A stretch of 64,000 nt of DNA from a bacterium (GCA_035505375.1 DATJQV010000012.1:1-64000); one strand, 5' to 3'. Shown: positions 32,443-41,113, counted from the first letter of the stretch. Notes: a model not told the origin generated them from the letters alone. Made by a program: numbers and translations.

Positions 32443-33174
32443 TCAGTCGAGTTCGCTCTTGCGTTCCATGTCGGCGAACAGGGCGATGACTGCCTGCTTC
32501 ATTTTGGTGAACGGCTCGGGCAGGAGCCCGTGCTCAGCGGCCCAGTTGTCGAGCTTGGCTATTGCTTTGGCGCGCCAGACCGGCCGGGCTTTGCGCGTGC
32601 GGCGCAGGGCGCCGAAGACTCTGCTGCCGTATGCACGGAGGTACGTCGCCAGCGGGTCTTTCCAGCCAAGCCGTGACTCGTTCATAACTTCGTTGAACGT
32701 CCGATGTAATCTGCGCTCCCACGCTTCGGCCCTGGCGCGCTTCAGCGCCTGCCGCACTCGCTTCTCGATGTCCTGCTCGGTCCGAACATGCTGACCGGCC
32801 TTCAGCCTGAGGCCGATGTCATAGTTCTCTGCCCGATCCTGCTGAAGAGGCGGCAACTCCGCGGTCGCATCCAGCAACGCCTGCTTCGCACGCTGTTCGA
32901 GAATCGTCGGCCGCGAGGCGTACTCGTCGAGCACGTCCAGGACTGCGCCGAGGTTCTTGCCACAGACCCGCAGGTAGTCGAGAATGAAGGATAGTGATTG
33001 CTGGCCGGCCTTGCCCCGCTCGAACCGGCTCACTGCCTGCTGCCATCCGCGATTGGTGCCGCCCAACCGGGCGGCCAGTTGCACCTGGGTCAGACCGGCC
33101 TCACGCCGAATCTGGGCTAGCCTCCGGCCAAGCACCCGGCACAACTCGTCCAGCTCAGAGTCACCGTTTTCCAT
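32443..33174 (-). CDS. Xre-family helix-turn-helix protein
   Basis: 243 residues. The N-terminal 75 form an Xre/Cro helix-turn-helix (LGRRLAQIRREAGLTQVQLAARLGG, then QQAVSRFERGKAGQ and SFILDYLRVCGKNLG). The rest is a helical, Arg-rich domain of unknown type, with a Trp-containing segment (ARPVWRAKAIAKLDNWAAEHGL). It could regulate the adjacent SEFIR/TIR genes or the array region; there is no direct evidence. The ATG has no clear ribosome site, and a weak promoter lies 20 bases upstream. Confidence 0.82.
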   Translation of the reverse strand: MENGDSELDELCRVLGRRLAQIRREAGLTQVQLAARLGGTNRGWQQAVSRFERGKAGQQSLSFILDYLRVCGKNLGAVLDVLDEYASRPTILEQRAKQALLDATAELPPLQQDRAENYDIGLRLKAGQHVRTEQDIEKRVRQALKRARAEAWERRLHRTFNEVMNESRLGWKDPLATYLRAYGSRVFGALRRTRKARPVWRAKAIAKLDNWAAEHGLLPEPFTKMKQAVIALFADMERKSELD

Positions 33175-33192
33175 GGTCTCGCCGATAGGAGA

Positions 33193-33221
33193 ATACTACA
33201 AATGGAGCTCTAGCTCATCAA
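33193..33221 (-). promoter_or_regulatory. Candidate promoter of the Xre gene
   Basis: Minus strand: TTGATG (33216-33221), 17-base spacer, TAGTAT (33193-33198), 18 bases to the ATG. A partly palindromic AT-rich stretch (TAACAATTAGTTA) at 33248-33260 could be an operator. Both are weak readings. Confidence 0.3.
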
Positions 33222-33307
33222 GCCCTTTCGCATCCTAACTTCGTCACTAACAATTAGTTATTAGACCTTACTGAATTTCCCCCATCCCGTCTCACCCACT
33301 CTTTGGC

Positions 33308-33655
33308 AAGCTCTCTCCCAAGCTCTTTGGTAAGGCCTCTGCCAAGCTCTCTGGCAAGGTCTCTGCCAAGCTCTCCGGCAAGGTCTCTGCCAAGCTCTCT
33401 ACCAAGGTCTTTCCCAAGCTCACTGGTAAGGTCTCTGCCAAGCTCCTTGGCAAGGTCTCTGCGAAGCTCTCTGCCAAGGTCTCTGGCAAGGACTCCCCCA
33501 GGCTCTTTGGTAGGGTCTCTGCCAAGCTCCCTGGCAAGGTCTCTCCTAAGCTCTCTGCCAGGCTCTCTGGTAAGGTCTCTCCCAAGCTCTCTGGCAAGCT
33601 CATTCCCAAGTTCCCTGCCAAGCTCCTTCCCCAACTCCGTGACAAGCTCTTTCGC
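33308..33655. repeat. 12-bp-period array 2 (29 units, 348 bp)
   Basis: Twenty-nine 12-mers alternate AAGCTCTCTGGC and AAGGTCTCTGCC. GGCA and TGCC alternate every 12 bases, so adjacent units can pair as short hairpins. It lies in the divergent gap between the Xre gene and the RelE gene. All frames are open, but the predicted peptides are 4-residue repeats with no start signals; it is not read as a gene. Confidence 0.9.
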
Positions 33656-33702
33656 TCGCGCTCGGAAGTTGTTGCCTCAGCGCAGCAGAAGGCGGGCGCC
33701 GG

Positions 33703-33813
33703 TCAGCGTCGGCTGTTGATGACTACGACCTTGCCGAGTTCACGGCTGCCGCGGGGACTCGCGACTGAATAGCAGTAGATGCGGCTTGGCAATCCAGCGA
33801 CGTTCGACCTGCA
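33703..33813 (-). pseudogene. Detached fragment of a sorting-tail gene end
   Basis: The minus-strand frame reads SNVAGLPSRIYCYSVASPRG and then ELGKVVVIN before its stop. It closely matches the last 30 residues of the 34483-37047 protein (VPSGVYCYSVASPNG and LGKVVVVN). At DNA level 33720-33790 is about three-quarters identical to 34495-34565. It is a direct duplicate of that gene's 3' end without any upstream gene body. The RelE/Phd pair lies between the two copies. Confidence 0.75.
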
Positions 33814-33826
33814 GGGAGTCGAGGCA

Positions 33827-33855
33827 TTGACCGCACGCGGGAATATGGCTATCAT
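33827..33855 (+). promoter_or_regulatory. Promoter of the RelE/Phd module
   Basis: TTGACC (33827-33832), 17-base spacer, TATCAT (33850-33855), nine bases to the ATG at 33865; predicted leaderless. Confidence 0.6.
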
Positions 33856-33864
33856 CTGGCCAGA

Positions 33865-34176
33865 ATGAATTACCGCGTCGCTTTCGCGCCGGAGGCGGTC
33901 AAGGACTTTCGCAACCTGTCGGCCAACACGCGGGCGGAAGTCAGGGACGCGGTCAACCGACACCTGATGCATGAGCCGACGCGGCTGAGCCGAAGCCGCA
34001 TCAAGCGACTGCGGGGCACCCGCAAGCCTCAGTATCGCCTGCGCGTCGGCGATGTCCGCGTCTTCTACGACGTACATGCGGACCGCGTGGAAGTGCTGGC
34101 TATCGTTGAGAAATCGAAAGCTGCGGAATGGCTTGAGAGAACTGGAGAATTCGATGAGGAAAGTAGCGCTGGCTGA
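33865..34176 (+). CDS. RelE/ParE-family toxin
   Basis: 103 residues. RelE/ParE pattern: YRVAFAPEAVKDFRNLSANTRAEVRDAV, then KRLRGTRKPQYRLRVGDVRVFYDV and VEVLAIVEKSKAAEWL. The basic central strand and the C-terminal Lys/Glu region fit an mRNA-cleaving toxin of this fold. It is the first gene of the pair (toxin before antitoxin) and overlaps the antitoxin by 23 bases. Confidence 0.9.
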   Translation: MNYRVAFAPEAVKDFRNLSANTRAEVRDAVNRHLMHEPTRLSRSRIKRLRGTRKPQYRLRVGDVRVFYDVHADRVEVLAIVEKSKAAEWLERTGEFDEESSAG

Positions 34177-34468
34177 AGTGAGGGATCACCTCTCGGAATA
34201 CCTGAATGAGGCAGCCGAAGAGGAAGTCGTCATCACTCGGCATGGCCGACCCGCAGGCGTGCTGATTGGCTTTGCCGACGAGGATGATTGGTTCGACTAC
34301 CGGCTGGAGAATGACCCGCGTTTCGTCGCGCGCATCGCCGAGGCGCGGGCAAGTCTGAGGGCCGGGAAGGCCGTCCCGTGGGAAGACGTGCAGACAGAGG
34401 TCGGGACGGAGCCGGCTGAGTTCGTCGTCGCGGACCGGCCGGCTCGACGGCGCTCGCGCCGAAGCTAG
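34154..34468 (+). CDS. Phd/YefM-family antitoxin
   Basis: 104 residues. The N-terminal Phd/YefM fold (MRKVALAEVRDHLSEYLNEA, then EEEVVITRHGRPAGVLIGFAD) binds DNA. The C-terminal part, acidic and then Arg-rich, should wrap the toxin. The start is the ATG at 34154 with GGAG six bases upstream, inside the end of the toxin gene. It ends 14 bases before the convergent propeller gene. Confidence 0.88.
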   Translation: MRKVALAEVRDHLSEYLNEAAEEEVVITRHGRPAGVLIGFADEDDWFDYRLENDPRFVARIAEARASLRAGKAVPWEDVQTEVGTEPAEFVVADRPARRRSRRS

Positions 34469-34482
34469 CCGCCGAACGGGCC

Positions 34483-37047
34483 TTAACGGTTCACGACTAC
34501 GACCTTGCCAAGGTCGCGGTTGCCGTTGGGACTCGCGACCGAGTAGCAGTAGACGCCACTCGGCACATGTGAGACATTCCATCGCCACACGGCAGAATTG
34601 ACTCGCTTGCTGTCCTGAACCAGACGGCCGGTGTTGTCGCGCACCACGACCCGGCTGCCGGGGACAAGGCGCTCGAAGACCATGTTCTGTCCCTGTCGGA
34701 ACGCGAGCACACCCGCGTGGCTTCGCCCTGACTTGCGTTCGCTGCTGACGCCGGTCGCGGTCGAGCCTATCCTGAGTCCCGCGCCGAAGCTCGTGACCCA
34801 CAGAGCACTAGTGTCGTATGGGCTGTAGAAGACCCGTTCCGGATGGCGGAACGGATAGCTATTTGCCAGGCCGAACGTAGGATTCCCGGAACGCAGGTTC
34901 TGGCAGTACCAGAGCCCGTTGACCTCGGTTGTCAGATACATCTCATTGGAATCGCGCGGACTCACGGTGCAGGAGCCGACGCGGTCGAGGCTGTTGATGC
35001 GGGTCCAGTTCGAGCCGCGGTCAGTGGTTCGGTACAGGCCGCCGAGACCGTTTGGCGGTCCGCCCCAGCCGCTGAACACGCAGCCGTACCAAGTGTTCTG
35101 GAGACTGTCATACGGGTCTACGACAAGGTCCATTGTCCAATAGTCCATGCCTGCGGCAGACTTGTCCTGCCAGGTCTGGCCCGAGTCGGTGCTCGCGAAG
35201 ACGCCGGAACTGGCGGTGAAGTGGGAACTCGAATCGATGCGGCCCGAGTATGAAGCGAGTACGGTGCCGTCGTTGAGCACGCGGATGTTGAACGGATGCC
35301 CCTGCGTGCGCGGGGGCGCTGTGCAGTGGGTCCAGCTTGAGGTCGCGCCGTTCTGAAGGTCGTTGGTGACCCAGATGCCGCCCTGCCCGTTGTTGTGGTT
35401 GGCAACCGCCGCATACATCCGGTTCGGCCGATTGGGGTCGAGTTCAATCCAGATAACCGGCTTGGCGAAGTTGTGAAGCGTATTCCAGCTCGCGCCGCGG
35501 TCGGTCGAGAACTTGACGTTACCGTTGCCACCATCAATCCGCGCGTCAGTCAGGTACGTGCTCTGGTAGAGGTCGTGCACCGAAGAGATGGCCGCATAGA
35601 GCACGTGGGTCTGGGGATGCTCGACGAGGCGGTAGACAGAGTTCAGGTTGAGGTTCGGGATGATGGCCCACGTCATGCCTGCGTCGGTGGAGTGGATGCC
35701 GTTGATGTCAGTGGACCCGACGAACACGCTATCCTGATTGAGCCAGAGCACGTCCCAGCAGGAAGTGTTCTCAAGGCCTACGCCTTGATAGAACCGGCCG
35801 GGCGTGATGTTGCTGCCCTTTGAGTTCTGGGTCGCGGCAGACACGTAGCACTGACGCCAGTTCTGTCCGTCGTCGGACGAAAGGTGGATGAACCCGTAGT
35901 CACTGAATGCTAGCAGACTCGGATTGTTGGCCGCAACTGAGAAGCCCATGGCGCACTCGGCGTATCCCCAGCCTCGGTCCCCGCCAGAGCCGCACCAGCC
36001 GGTGTAGATATTCTGGTTGCCCGCAGCCAAGAGAGTCTCGACCCAGGTGTCGCCGGCGGTCGTTGTCTTGAAGACAGTCGGGGCACCGGCAGAGCCGCTA
36101 CCCGCCAGATAGGCCGTGCTCGTGTCGTTCTGAGCCATCGCGACGAAGAACGGATAGTCAGTGCCAATCTGGATGCCCTTCTCCTTCAGGGTCCAAGTGA
36201 AGGAAAGGGGTCGAGGATTCAAGGATTCAAGGATTCCAGCGCCCGACACTGGACCACTAGTCCACTGGACCACTTGACCACTCGTTGAGTAGATTCCCTT
36301 CGCGATATTCCAGTAGTCACTCCCGAAGATCCCCACATAGATGTTCGCCGTATCGGCCGCCACTCCGTAGAACCTGACCGTCCCGCCCTGTTTCGCTCCG
36401 GCGAAGGAAAGCATTCCCTGGCCTGCGGGCAGGCCGGTGTATGACTGCATGTTGAACGTGCTGCCGCCGTCGGTGGAAACCAATAACCCGGCGTTGGTGC
36501 CGACGTAGATGTTGGGCAGATCCCAGAACGTGCCCGCGATGTAGGCCCCGCCAAGCATCGGGCTTGTGTACTTCAGGGCGAAGCTGCTGCCACCGTTGGA
36601 CGAGTAGTAGAGGTGAGTGTAATCGACGACGAGCAGATTGGTCGTGTGGTTCGGGTCGACCGCCATCTCCCAGCACGCGCCACCGGTCGGGTCGCCTATA
36701 AGTGCCGACCAAGAAGTGCCGCCGTCGGTCGTCTTGACCGGCGTCATGCCGTCGTTCGTGTAGTCCACGCTGTACCGCACCTGCGGGTCAGATGTGAACT
36801 GGACCCCGACGTGATTGCCGCCCTGAATCACGCTGAAGTGCTCGATGTTCCAGGTGTGGCCGGTGTCGACCGAATGGAAAAGCTCGCTCATGTCGCAGCC
36901 CGCGTACATCTCCGCGGGATTGGACGGGTTGAATACGGGGTTGTAAAGCGCGCCACCGCCGCCGATACCTCTGGACGCCCAGTTGGCCGGCTGGGCCAGC
37001 GCCGCGGCACCAAACGCCAGAACCGTCGCAAGCACTCTCAATCGCAT
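34483..37047 (-). CDS. Large secreted beta-propeller protein (sialidase/VPS10-like repeats) with sorting tail
   Basis: 854 residues. A signal peptide (MRLRVLATVLAFGAAALAQP) is followed by many Asp-box repeats of the S-x-D-x-G-x-x-W type (TTDGGTSW, SSDDGQNW, STDAGMTW, STDRGASW, STDSGQTW, TTDRGSNW), enough for two propellers. The layout recalls GH74 xyloglucanases and other Asp-box proteins; enzymatic activity is unproven. The tail (VVRDNTGRLV and VPSGVYCYSVASPNG) is sorting-domain-like. The start at 37047 is set by GGAGG seven bases before the ATG; an in-frame extension to 37344 has no signal. An octamer repeat block (36211-36283) is inserted in frame. Confidence 0.85.
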   Translation of the reverse strand: MRLRVLATVLAFGAAALAQPANWASRGIGGGGALYNPVFNPSNPAEMYAGCDMSELFHSVDTGHTWNIEHFSVIQGGNHVGVQFTSDPQVRYSVDYTNDGMTPVKTTDGGTSWSALIGDPTGGACWEMAVDPNHTTNLLVVDYTHLYYSSNGGSSFALKYTSPMLGGAYIAGTFWDLPNIYVGTNAGLLVSTDGGSTFNMQSYTGLPAGQGMLSFAGAKQGGTVRFYGVAADTANIYVGIFGSDYWNIAKGIYSTSGQVVQWTSGPVSGAGILESLNPRPLSFTWTLKEKGIQIGTDYPFFVAMAQNDTSTAYLAGSGSAGAPTVFKTTTAGDTWVETLLAAGNQNIYTGWCGSGGDRGWGYAECAMGFSVAANNPSLLAFSDYGFIHLSSDDGQNWRQCYVSAATQNSKGSNITPGRFYQGVGLENTSCWDVLWLNQDSVFVGSTDINGIHSTDAGMTWAIIPNLNLNSVYRLVEHPQTHVLYAAISSVHDLYQSTYLTDARIDGGNGNVKFSTDRGASWNTLHNFAKPVIWIELDPNRPNRMYAAVANHNNGQGGIWVTNDLQNGATSSWTHCTAPPRTQGHPFNIRVLNDGTVLASYSGRIDSSSHFTASSGVFASTDSGQTWQDKSAAGMDYWTMDLVVDPYDSLQNTWYGCVFSGWGGPPNGLGGLYRTTDRGSNWTRINSLDRVGSCTVSPRDSNEMYLTTEVNGLWYCQNLRSGNPTFGLANSYPFRHPERVFYSPYDTSALWVTSFGAGLRIGSTATGVSSERKSGRSHAGVLAFRQGQNMVFERLVPGSRVVVRDNTGRLVQDSKRVNSAVWRWNVSHVPSGVYCYSVASPNGNRDLGKVVVVNR
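36211..36283 (-). repeat. In-frame octamer repeats inside the propeller gene
   Basis: GATTCAAG, GATTCAAG, GATTCCAG near 36216-36239, then CACTGGAC, CACTAGTC, CACTGGAC, CACTTGAC, CACTCGTT (36247-36286). They encode a segment (VVQWTSGPVSGAGILESLNP) without propeller motifs. Confidence 0.75.
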
Positions 37048-37151
37048 CTCACTTCCTCCTGTCCGTACTGAATGACACGTGCCGGAGATTCTCACCAGAG
37101 GGAAGATTCTAAGCCGAGCGCCTTGACGGTCAAGCGCCGGGTGCGCCTGCG

Positions 37152-37179
37152 TTGACTTCGTTCCAGAGCCGCATATGCT
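37152..37179 (+). promoter_or_regulatory. Promoter of the MFS gene
   Basis: TTGACT (37152-37157), 16-base spacer, TATGCT (37174-37179), six bases to the ATG at 37186; predicted leaderless. Confidence 0.6.
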
Positions 37180-37185
37180 GGCCCC

Positions 37186-38424
37186 ATGGAAAACGCTGGA
37201 GCAACGGTCATGGAACAGCAATCGTTCCGGGTCTACGGCTATCGGTGGATCGTTCTGCTGAGCTTCATGTTCATCGTGGGCATGAACCAATTGCTCTGGA
37301 TAACATTCGCGCCGATAACCGGCGCCGCCGCTCAGTTCTACCATACAACCGACCTCGTCATCGGACTGCTCTCCATGAGCTTCATGGCGGTCTACATTGT
37401 GCTTGTCATTCCTTCAGCCTGGATGATAGACACGCTCGGATTCCGCACCGCGGTCGGCATCGGCGCCATCCTGACCGCGATCTTCGCGTTGACGCGCGGC
37501 CTTTTCGCGACCAGCTTCCCCCTGGTTCTCGTCTCCCAAATCGGCATCGCGATGGGCCAGCCGCTCGTGGTAGGAGCCGTAACCAAGGTCGCCGCCACGT
37601 GGTTTCCGGTCAAGGAACGCGCCACCGCCTCCGGGCTCGGAACTCTCGCTGTCTACCTCGGCGTCCTTGTCGGCATGCTCATCACGCCCGCGCTCGCGGT
37701 CAGGTACGGCATGGCGTCGATGCTCCTCATCTACGGAATCGTCACGGTCGTCTCCGCGCTGTGCTTCTTCATCTTCGCCAAAGGGAAGCCGGCAACGCCG
37801 CCCTGCCCGGCCGGCCATGACGTCCGAGTGCTGATGTTCGACGGGCTGAAACAGATGCTGCGCCAGCGAGACTTCCTGCTGCTGCTCGCGATTTTCTTCG
37901 TCGGCCTGGGGATGTTCAACGGAGTATCGACGTGGATTGAGGACATTGTCCGGCCACGTGGGTTCTCGATTTCGCAGGCTGGTTTGCTGGGCGGTTTAAT
38001 GCTCATCGGCGGCATCATCGGCGCAGTTATCCTGCCCATCCTCTCGGACAAGGCCCGTCGACGCAAGCCGTACATCATACTGTCGCTCTGCGGCCTGATT
38101 CCCGGCCTGGCGGGAATGGCGTTCGCGACCAGCTATTGGCTGCTGCTGATTTCGGGCTTCCTGTTCGGGTTCTTCCTGCTCAGCTCCGGACCGATTGGAT
38201 TCCAGTTCGGCGCCGAACTTACACACCCGGCGCCGGAAGGCACGTCCAACAGCCTGCTGCTGCTGATGGGTCAGGTCTCAGGCCTGATATTCATCTTCGG
38301 CATGGACGCGCTCAAGTCCCCGGCGACCGGCGCGATGACCGGCTCCTTGCTGGCCCTGCTGGGACTGACTGTTCTCTGCGTCCTCCTTGCCACCTTCATC
38401 AAAGAACGCCCTTTGACCTGCTAA
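37186..38424 (+). CDS. Major facilitator superfamily transporter, FLVCR-like
   Basis: 412 residues with about 12 membrane helices. The first helices (YRWIVLLSFMFIVGMNQLLWITFAPI-type, then MSFMAVYIVLVIPSAWMIDTLG) resemble the FLVCR branch of the family, whose animal members move haem, choline or related compounds. The bacterial substrate is unknown. The start is ATG 37186, six bases after the -10 box, so leaderless translation is expected. The glycine-rich protein gene follows 12 bases after it and may share the transcript. Confidence 0.88.
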   Translation: MENAGATVMEQQSFRVYGYRWIVLLSFMFIVGMNQLLWITFAPITGAAAQFYHTTDLVIGLLSMSFMAVYIVLVIPSAWMIDTLGFRTAVGIGAILTAIFALTRGLFATSFPLVLVSQIGIAMGQPLVVGAVTKVAATWFPVKERATASGLGTLAVYLGVLVGMLITPALAVRYGMASMLLIYGIVTVVSALCFFIFAKGKPATPPCPAGHDVRVLMFDGLKQMLRQRDFLLLLAIFFVGLGMFNGVSTWIEDIVRPRGFSISQAGLLGGLMLIGGIIGAVILPILSDKARRRKPYIILSLCGLIPGLAGMAFATSYWLLLISGFLFGFFLLSSGPIGFQFGAELTHPAPEGTSNSLLLLMGQVSGLIFIFGMDALKSPATGAMTGSLLALLGLTVLCVLLATFIKERPLTC

Positions 38425-38436
38425 GGAGCATCGCGC

Positions 38437-39072
38437 ATGAACATGAGTTTGGGACGCGTCACAATCGCAGCCGTGCTCGCGCTCGCGGTTGCCACGTCAG
38501 CAATCGGCCAGACCCCCGAAGCCACCAACAGCCACGCAGCACCATGGGTCGCCTATGCCGCAGAGACAGGAGGCAGCTACCTCGGAGCAGCCCTCCTCGG
38601 CGGGACGGTTGCCGCTGCGGTCTTACTGCCCTTCTACACCGACAATCCTCCAGAGACGAAGACGGAACCCGCGGTAATGCTGGGCATCGCGGGGGCGCTT
38701 GGCTTGGTCGGATGCAGTGGTGGAACCTGGCTCGTGGGAAGTGCATTTGACCAACACGGCCAGTTCCTGTCAGCCCTCGGTGGCGCAACTGCAGTGTCGC
38801 TGGTCGGCGTAGGAGTGTACGCCGGCGGCGTGGGATTGCAGCACAACTACTCGCCAGTCCCGTTCCATGTCGGTGAGGTGATGAAGTACATTGGGGCCGG
38901 GTTGCTAGTCAGCGCGCCCGTCGCAGCAGTGCTCGGCTACAATCATTCGCGGCCGGCGGACGGCTACAGCAGCAGATTCATTCCCGGTTCGGTCGCGCTA
39001 GGCGCAGCGCGAGATGCCAGCGGCGTCGTTCACCCTTCTCTCGATGTGAAACTTCTCTCCGTCAGATTCTGA
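38437..39072 (+). CDS. Glycine-rich exported protein, paralogue of the 15589 product
   Basis: 211 residues: signal peptide (VTIAAVLALAVATSAIGQ), then Gly/Ala-rich hydrophobic segments (GGSYLGAALLGGTVAAAVLL, LGIAGALGLVGCSGGTWLVG) and a tail SRFIPGSVALGAAR ending VKLLSVRF. The shared end and layout make it a paralogue of the 15589-16188 product. AAGGAG precedes the ATG. Family and role are unknown; a membrane-associated structural protein is possible. Confidence 0.7.
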   Translation: MNMSLGRVTIAAVLALAVATSAIGQTPEATNSHAAPWVAYAAETGGSYLGAALLGGTVAAAVLLPFYTDNPPETKTEPAVMLGIAGALGLVGCSGGTWLVGSAFDQHGQFLSALGGATAVSLVGVGVYAGGVGLQHNYSPVPFHVGEVMKYIGAGLLVSAPVAAVLGYNHSRPADGYSSRFIPGSVALGAARDASGVVHPSLDVKLLSVRF

Positions 39073-39127
39073 TTCGACCGAGTGTCCTCGTGGCTATTGA
39101 TTTTCGCGCAAGTAATGGTTCCCGTGT

Positions 39128-39178
39128 CACCCTCACCCTTCCCTCCCCCTCGAGGGGGAGGAAATAGAAGGGAGGGGG
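39128..39178 (+). repeat. 51-base palindromic repeat, copy 2 (intergenic)
   Basis: Near-identical (about 48/51) to the reverse complement of 10434-10484, with a CCTCCCCC/GGGGGAGG core around TCGA. It lies between the convergent glycine-rich protein and DUF559 genes. Confidence 0.85.
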
Positions 39179-39205
39179 AACAGTGTCGCATTGCTTGTGC
39201 GAACG

Positions 39206-39991
39206 TCAACAGCGCCGGCTCGGCGAGTCAGTGACACCGCCGAGGCGGCGGATGGTTCTCTTGACGGTTTCCACGCACCGGCCCGTGTCGCCAAGAATCC
39301 TTCTGCCTGAGAACCGCAGAATGTGCCAGCCCGCGGTTGTAAGCGTGTTGTCGCGCTCGCGGTCCTGTTCGGCCTTGTCGCGGCCCGCATGATAAGCCTC
39401 GCCGTCACACTCGATGTCGAGATTGCCGTCCCGACAGAACACGGCCATGTCGAGCATGTAACCGGGCTTGTCTTCCCCGACGAAGAACTGCCGCTCCGCC
39501 GATTGGCCCGCGTCCTTGAGGGTGAAGTACAGCTTGTCCTCAATCGGACTCACCTTGAACAGGTCGTTAATCTCTTGTGCACGCAGGAGGCGCTCAAGGC
39601 TGGTCGGTATGAATACGATTCTCCGCCACCTCAGACTTGGAATCGGACGCGGTAGGCGCGTCATATCGCCGAGCCTCACCTTGCAGTATTCCGCCTCGGC
39701 ACGAGCGTGCGTCGGCTCATCCGGCAGCAGTTCGCGCCGCTTTGCCATCTCGATGCTGCGAACCGGCGCGTACCAGTTGACGGCCCACTTCTCGTCGCCG
39801 AACAGCCTTGTCTGATAGAATGCGAGATACCGAATAATGTCCAGTCCTTCCGGCGCGGTGCGCACCGGGATTCGGTACCAATGTTCAGACCGTACGAGTT
39901 CCCAGTCTTTCCTTCGCGTTGTGACGCCGACGAGCGCGGGCGTTTCCGGGCCAAACACTCTAACACGCCAGACTGGCCTGCGACCACTCAC
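39206..39991 (-). CDS. DUF559 (Vsr-like endonuclease fold) protein
   Basis: 261 residues. The C-terminal 100 residues carry the DUF559 pattern of the very-short-patch-repair nuclease fold: GYMLDMAVFCRDGNLDIECDGEAYH, then RDKAEQDRERDNTLTTAGWHILRFSGRRI. The N-terminal 140 residues have no recognised domain. The start is set at the GTG 39991 because a TTGCGT-16-TACAAT promoter ends five bases before it; the longer frame from TTG 40024 begins inside the -35 box. It might be a DNA-processing or defence nuclease; isolated members of this family are often uncharacterised. Confidence 0.82.
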   Translation of the reverse strand: MSGRRPVWRVRVFGPETPALVGVTTRRKDWELVRSEHWYRIPVRTAPEGLDIIRYLAFYQTRLFGDEKWAVNWYAPVRSIEMAKRRELLPDEPTHARAEAEYCKVRLGDMTRLPRPIPSLRWRRIVFIPTSLERLLRAQEINDLFKVSPIEDKLYFTLKDAGQSAERQFFVGEDKPGYMLDMAVFCRDGNLDIECDGEAYHAGRDKAEQDRERDNTLTTAGWHILRFSGRRILGDTGRCVETVKRTIRRLGGVTDSPSRRC

Positions 39992-39996
39992 GCGAC

Positions 39997-40024
39997 ATTG
40001 TAGGTCGGCGGCATCCGGACGCAA
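39997..40024 (-). promoter_or_regulatory. Promoter of the DUF559 gene
   Basis: Minus strand: TTGCGT (40019-40024), 16-base spacer, TACAAT (39997-40002), five bases to the GTG at 39991. It decides the start codon. Confidence 0.6.
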
Positions 40025-40116
40025 GCATCTGACCGACTGAATCAGAACTGGTATCGTGACACTTCAGATGTCCTCGGTGGTCCTTATCATCGACTCGTCC
40101 TGCTTTCTCACTCCGC

Positions 40117-40145
40117 TTGCGCAGACTCTGAGTCCGGCCTAGAAT
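40117..40145 (+). promoter_or_regulatory. Promoter of the ABC efflux operon
   Basis: TTGCGC (40117-40122), 17-base spacer, TAGAAT (40140-40145), eight bases to the ATG at 40154; predicted leaderless. Confidence 0.55.
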
Positions 40146-40153
40146 CCACACTC

Positions 40154-41113
40154 ATGACGGCCCTGTCGGTCAGCGGACTCGGCAAGACATATGGCCACGT
40201 TGCGGCGCTCAATGATGTATCGTTTGAGGTCGCGCCGGGCGAGCTGTTCTGTATCTCGGGGCCGGATGCCGCCGGCAAGTCCACGCTACTGCGCATCCTC
40301 GCCGGCACGCTGAAGCCCGATTCGGGCTCGGTGACAATCCTCGGCAGCGACGGCGTCAGCCGGCCGCCCATCCTTCGCTACTCAATCGGCTACATGCCGC
40401 AGCGGTTCGCCATCTATGCCGACCTGACCGCTGAGGAGAACCTCGCCTTCTATTGCGCGTTCTACGGTCTGGGTCGGGCCAGGACCGACATGCGGGTCGA
40501 GTACTTGCTCGGATTGACCCGGCTGGCCCGGTTCCGGAAGTTCCGTGCGGGCAACCTGTCCGGTGGCATGAAACAGAAGCTGGTGCTGGCGTGTGCGCTG
40601 GTACACGAGCCGGACATGATGCTTCTCGACGAGCCAACGACCGGCATCGACCCGCTGTCCCGCCGCGAGTTCTGGGGAATCCTGACCGACTACCTTGCCC
40701 GTGGCAAGACCATCATCTACTCAACGGTCTATCTGGAAGAGGCGCTGCGCTCGAACCGGATAGCTTTGATGGACTCCGGCACCGTTAAGGTCTGCGATAC
40801 GCCGGAGAACCTTCTGGCCCGGGTCCGGAACCGGCGCTTCACTGTCGCCACAGACGCACACGAACAGGCAGCGGCCGCACTCAGCGCATGTCCTCTGGTT
40901 GCTTCAGTGCAGCCACTGGGCTCGGGTGCAGCGTTCCTTATCATGGACACGCACGAGGCTCTGGAAGCCGCAATCGCCGCCCTCGCCGCAGCGGGCGTCA
41001 CGGCGAAGCCCGAGCCGGCCCAGCCCACGCTGGAGGACGTGCTCATCCTCGCCGCGGGACATGACCGAAATCCTCCCGGGATTTCGGGTCGTGTCCCAAA
41101 GCGGCCCCAATGA
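40154..41113 (+). CDS. ABC transporter ATP-binding protein (ABC-2 exporter, first)
   Basis: 319 residues. Walker A is [11 protein letters not shown] (an unusual DAA in place of NGA), the signature is NLSGGMKQK and Walker B is [13 protein letters not shown]. It resembles the first half of YbhF-type double ATPases; here the two halves are separate genes. A 42-base palindrome (41056-41097) encodes the C-terminal residues just before the stop. It overlaps the next ATPase gene by 4 bases. It should energise the two permeases downstream. Confidence 0.92.
   Translation: MTALSVSGLGKTYGHVAALNDVSFEVAPGELFCISGPDAAGKSTLLRILAGTLKPDSGSVTILGSDGVSRPPILRYSIGYMPQRFAIYADLTAEENLAFYCAFYGLGRARTDMRVEYLLGLTRLARFRKFRAGNLSGGMKQKLVLACALVHEPDMMLLDEPTTGIDPLSRREFWGILTDYLARGKTIIYSTVYLEEALRSNRIALMDSGTVKVCDTPENLLARVRNRRFTVATDAHEQAAAALSACPLVASVQPLGSGAAFLIMDTHEALEAAIAALAAAGVTAKPEPAQPTLEDVLILAAGHDRNPPGISGRVPKRPQ
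41056..41097 (+). repeat. GGGACATGA-type palindrome, in frame at the end of the ABC gene
   Basis: 42 bases: outer arms GGGACATGACCGAAATC and the nearly complementary GATTTCGGGTCGTGTCCC. Related palindromes lie at 54842-54881 and 60025-60066. Confidence 0.75.

Noticed and set aside
33254-33719. Open frames over array 2 encoding Glu-Leu-Gly-Arg type repeats
   Set aside because: Same reason: periodicity keeps three or more frames open, and the peptides are simple 4-residue repeats.
34483-37344. Longer start for the propeller protein at 37344
   Set aside because: The extension runs into the antisense of the MFS gene and its promoter region; a signal peptide and a good ribosome site fit 37047.
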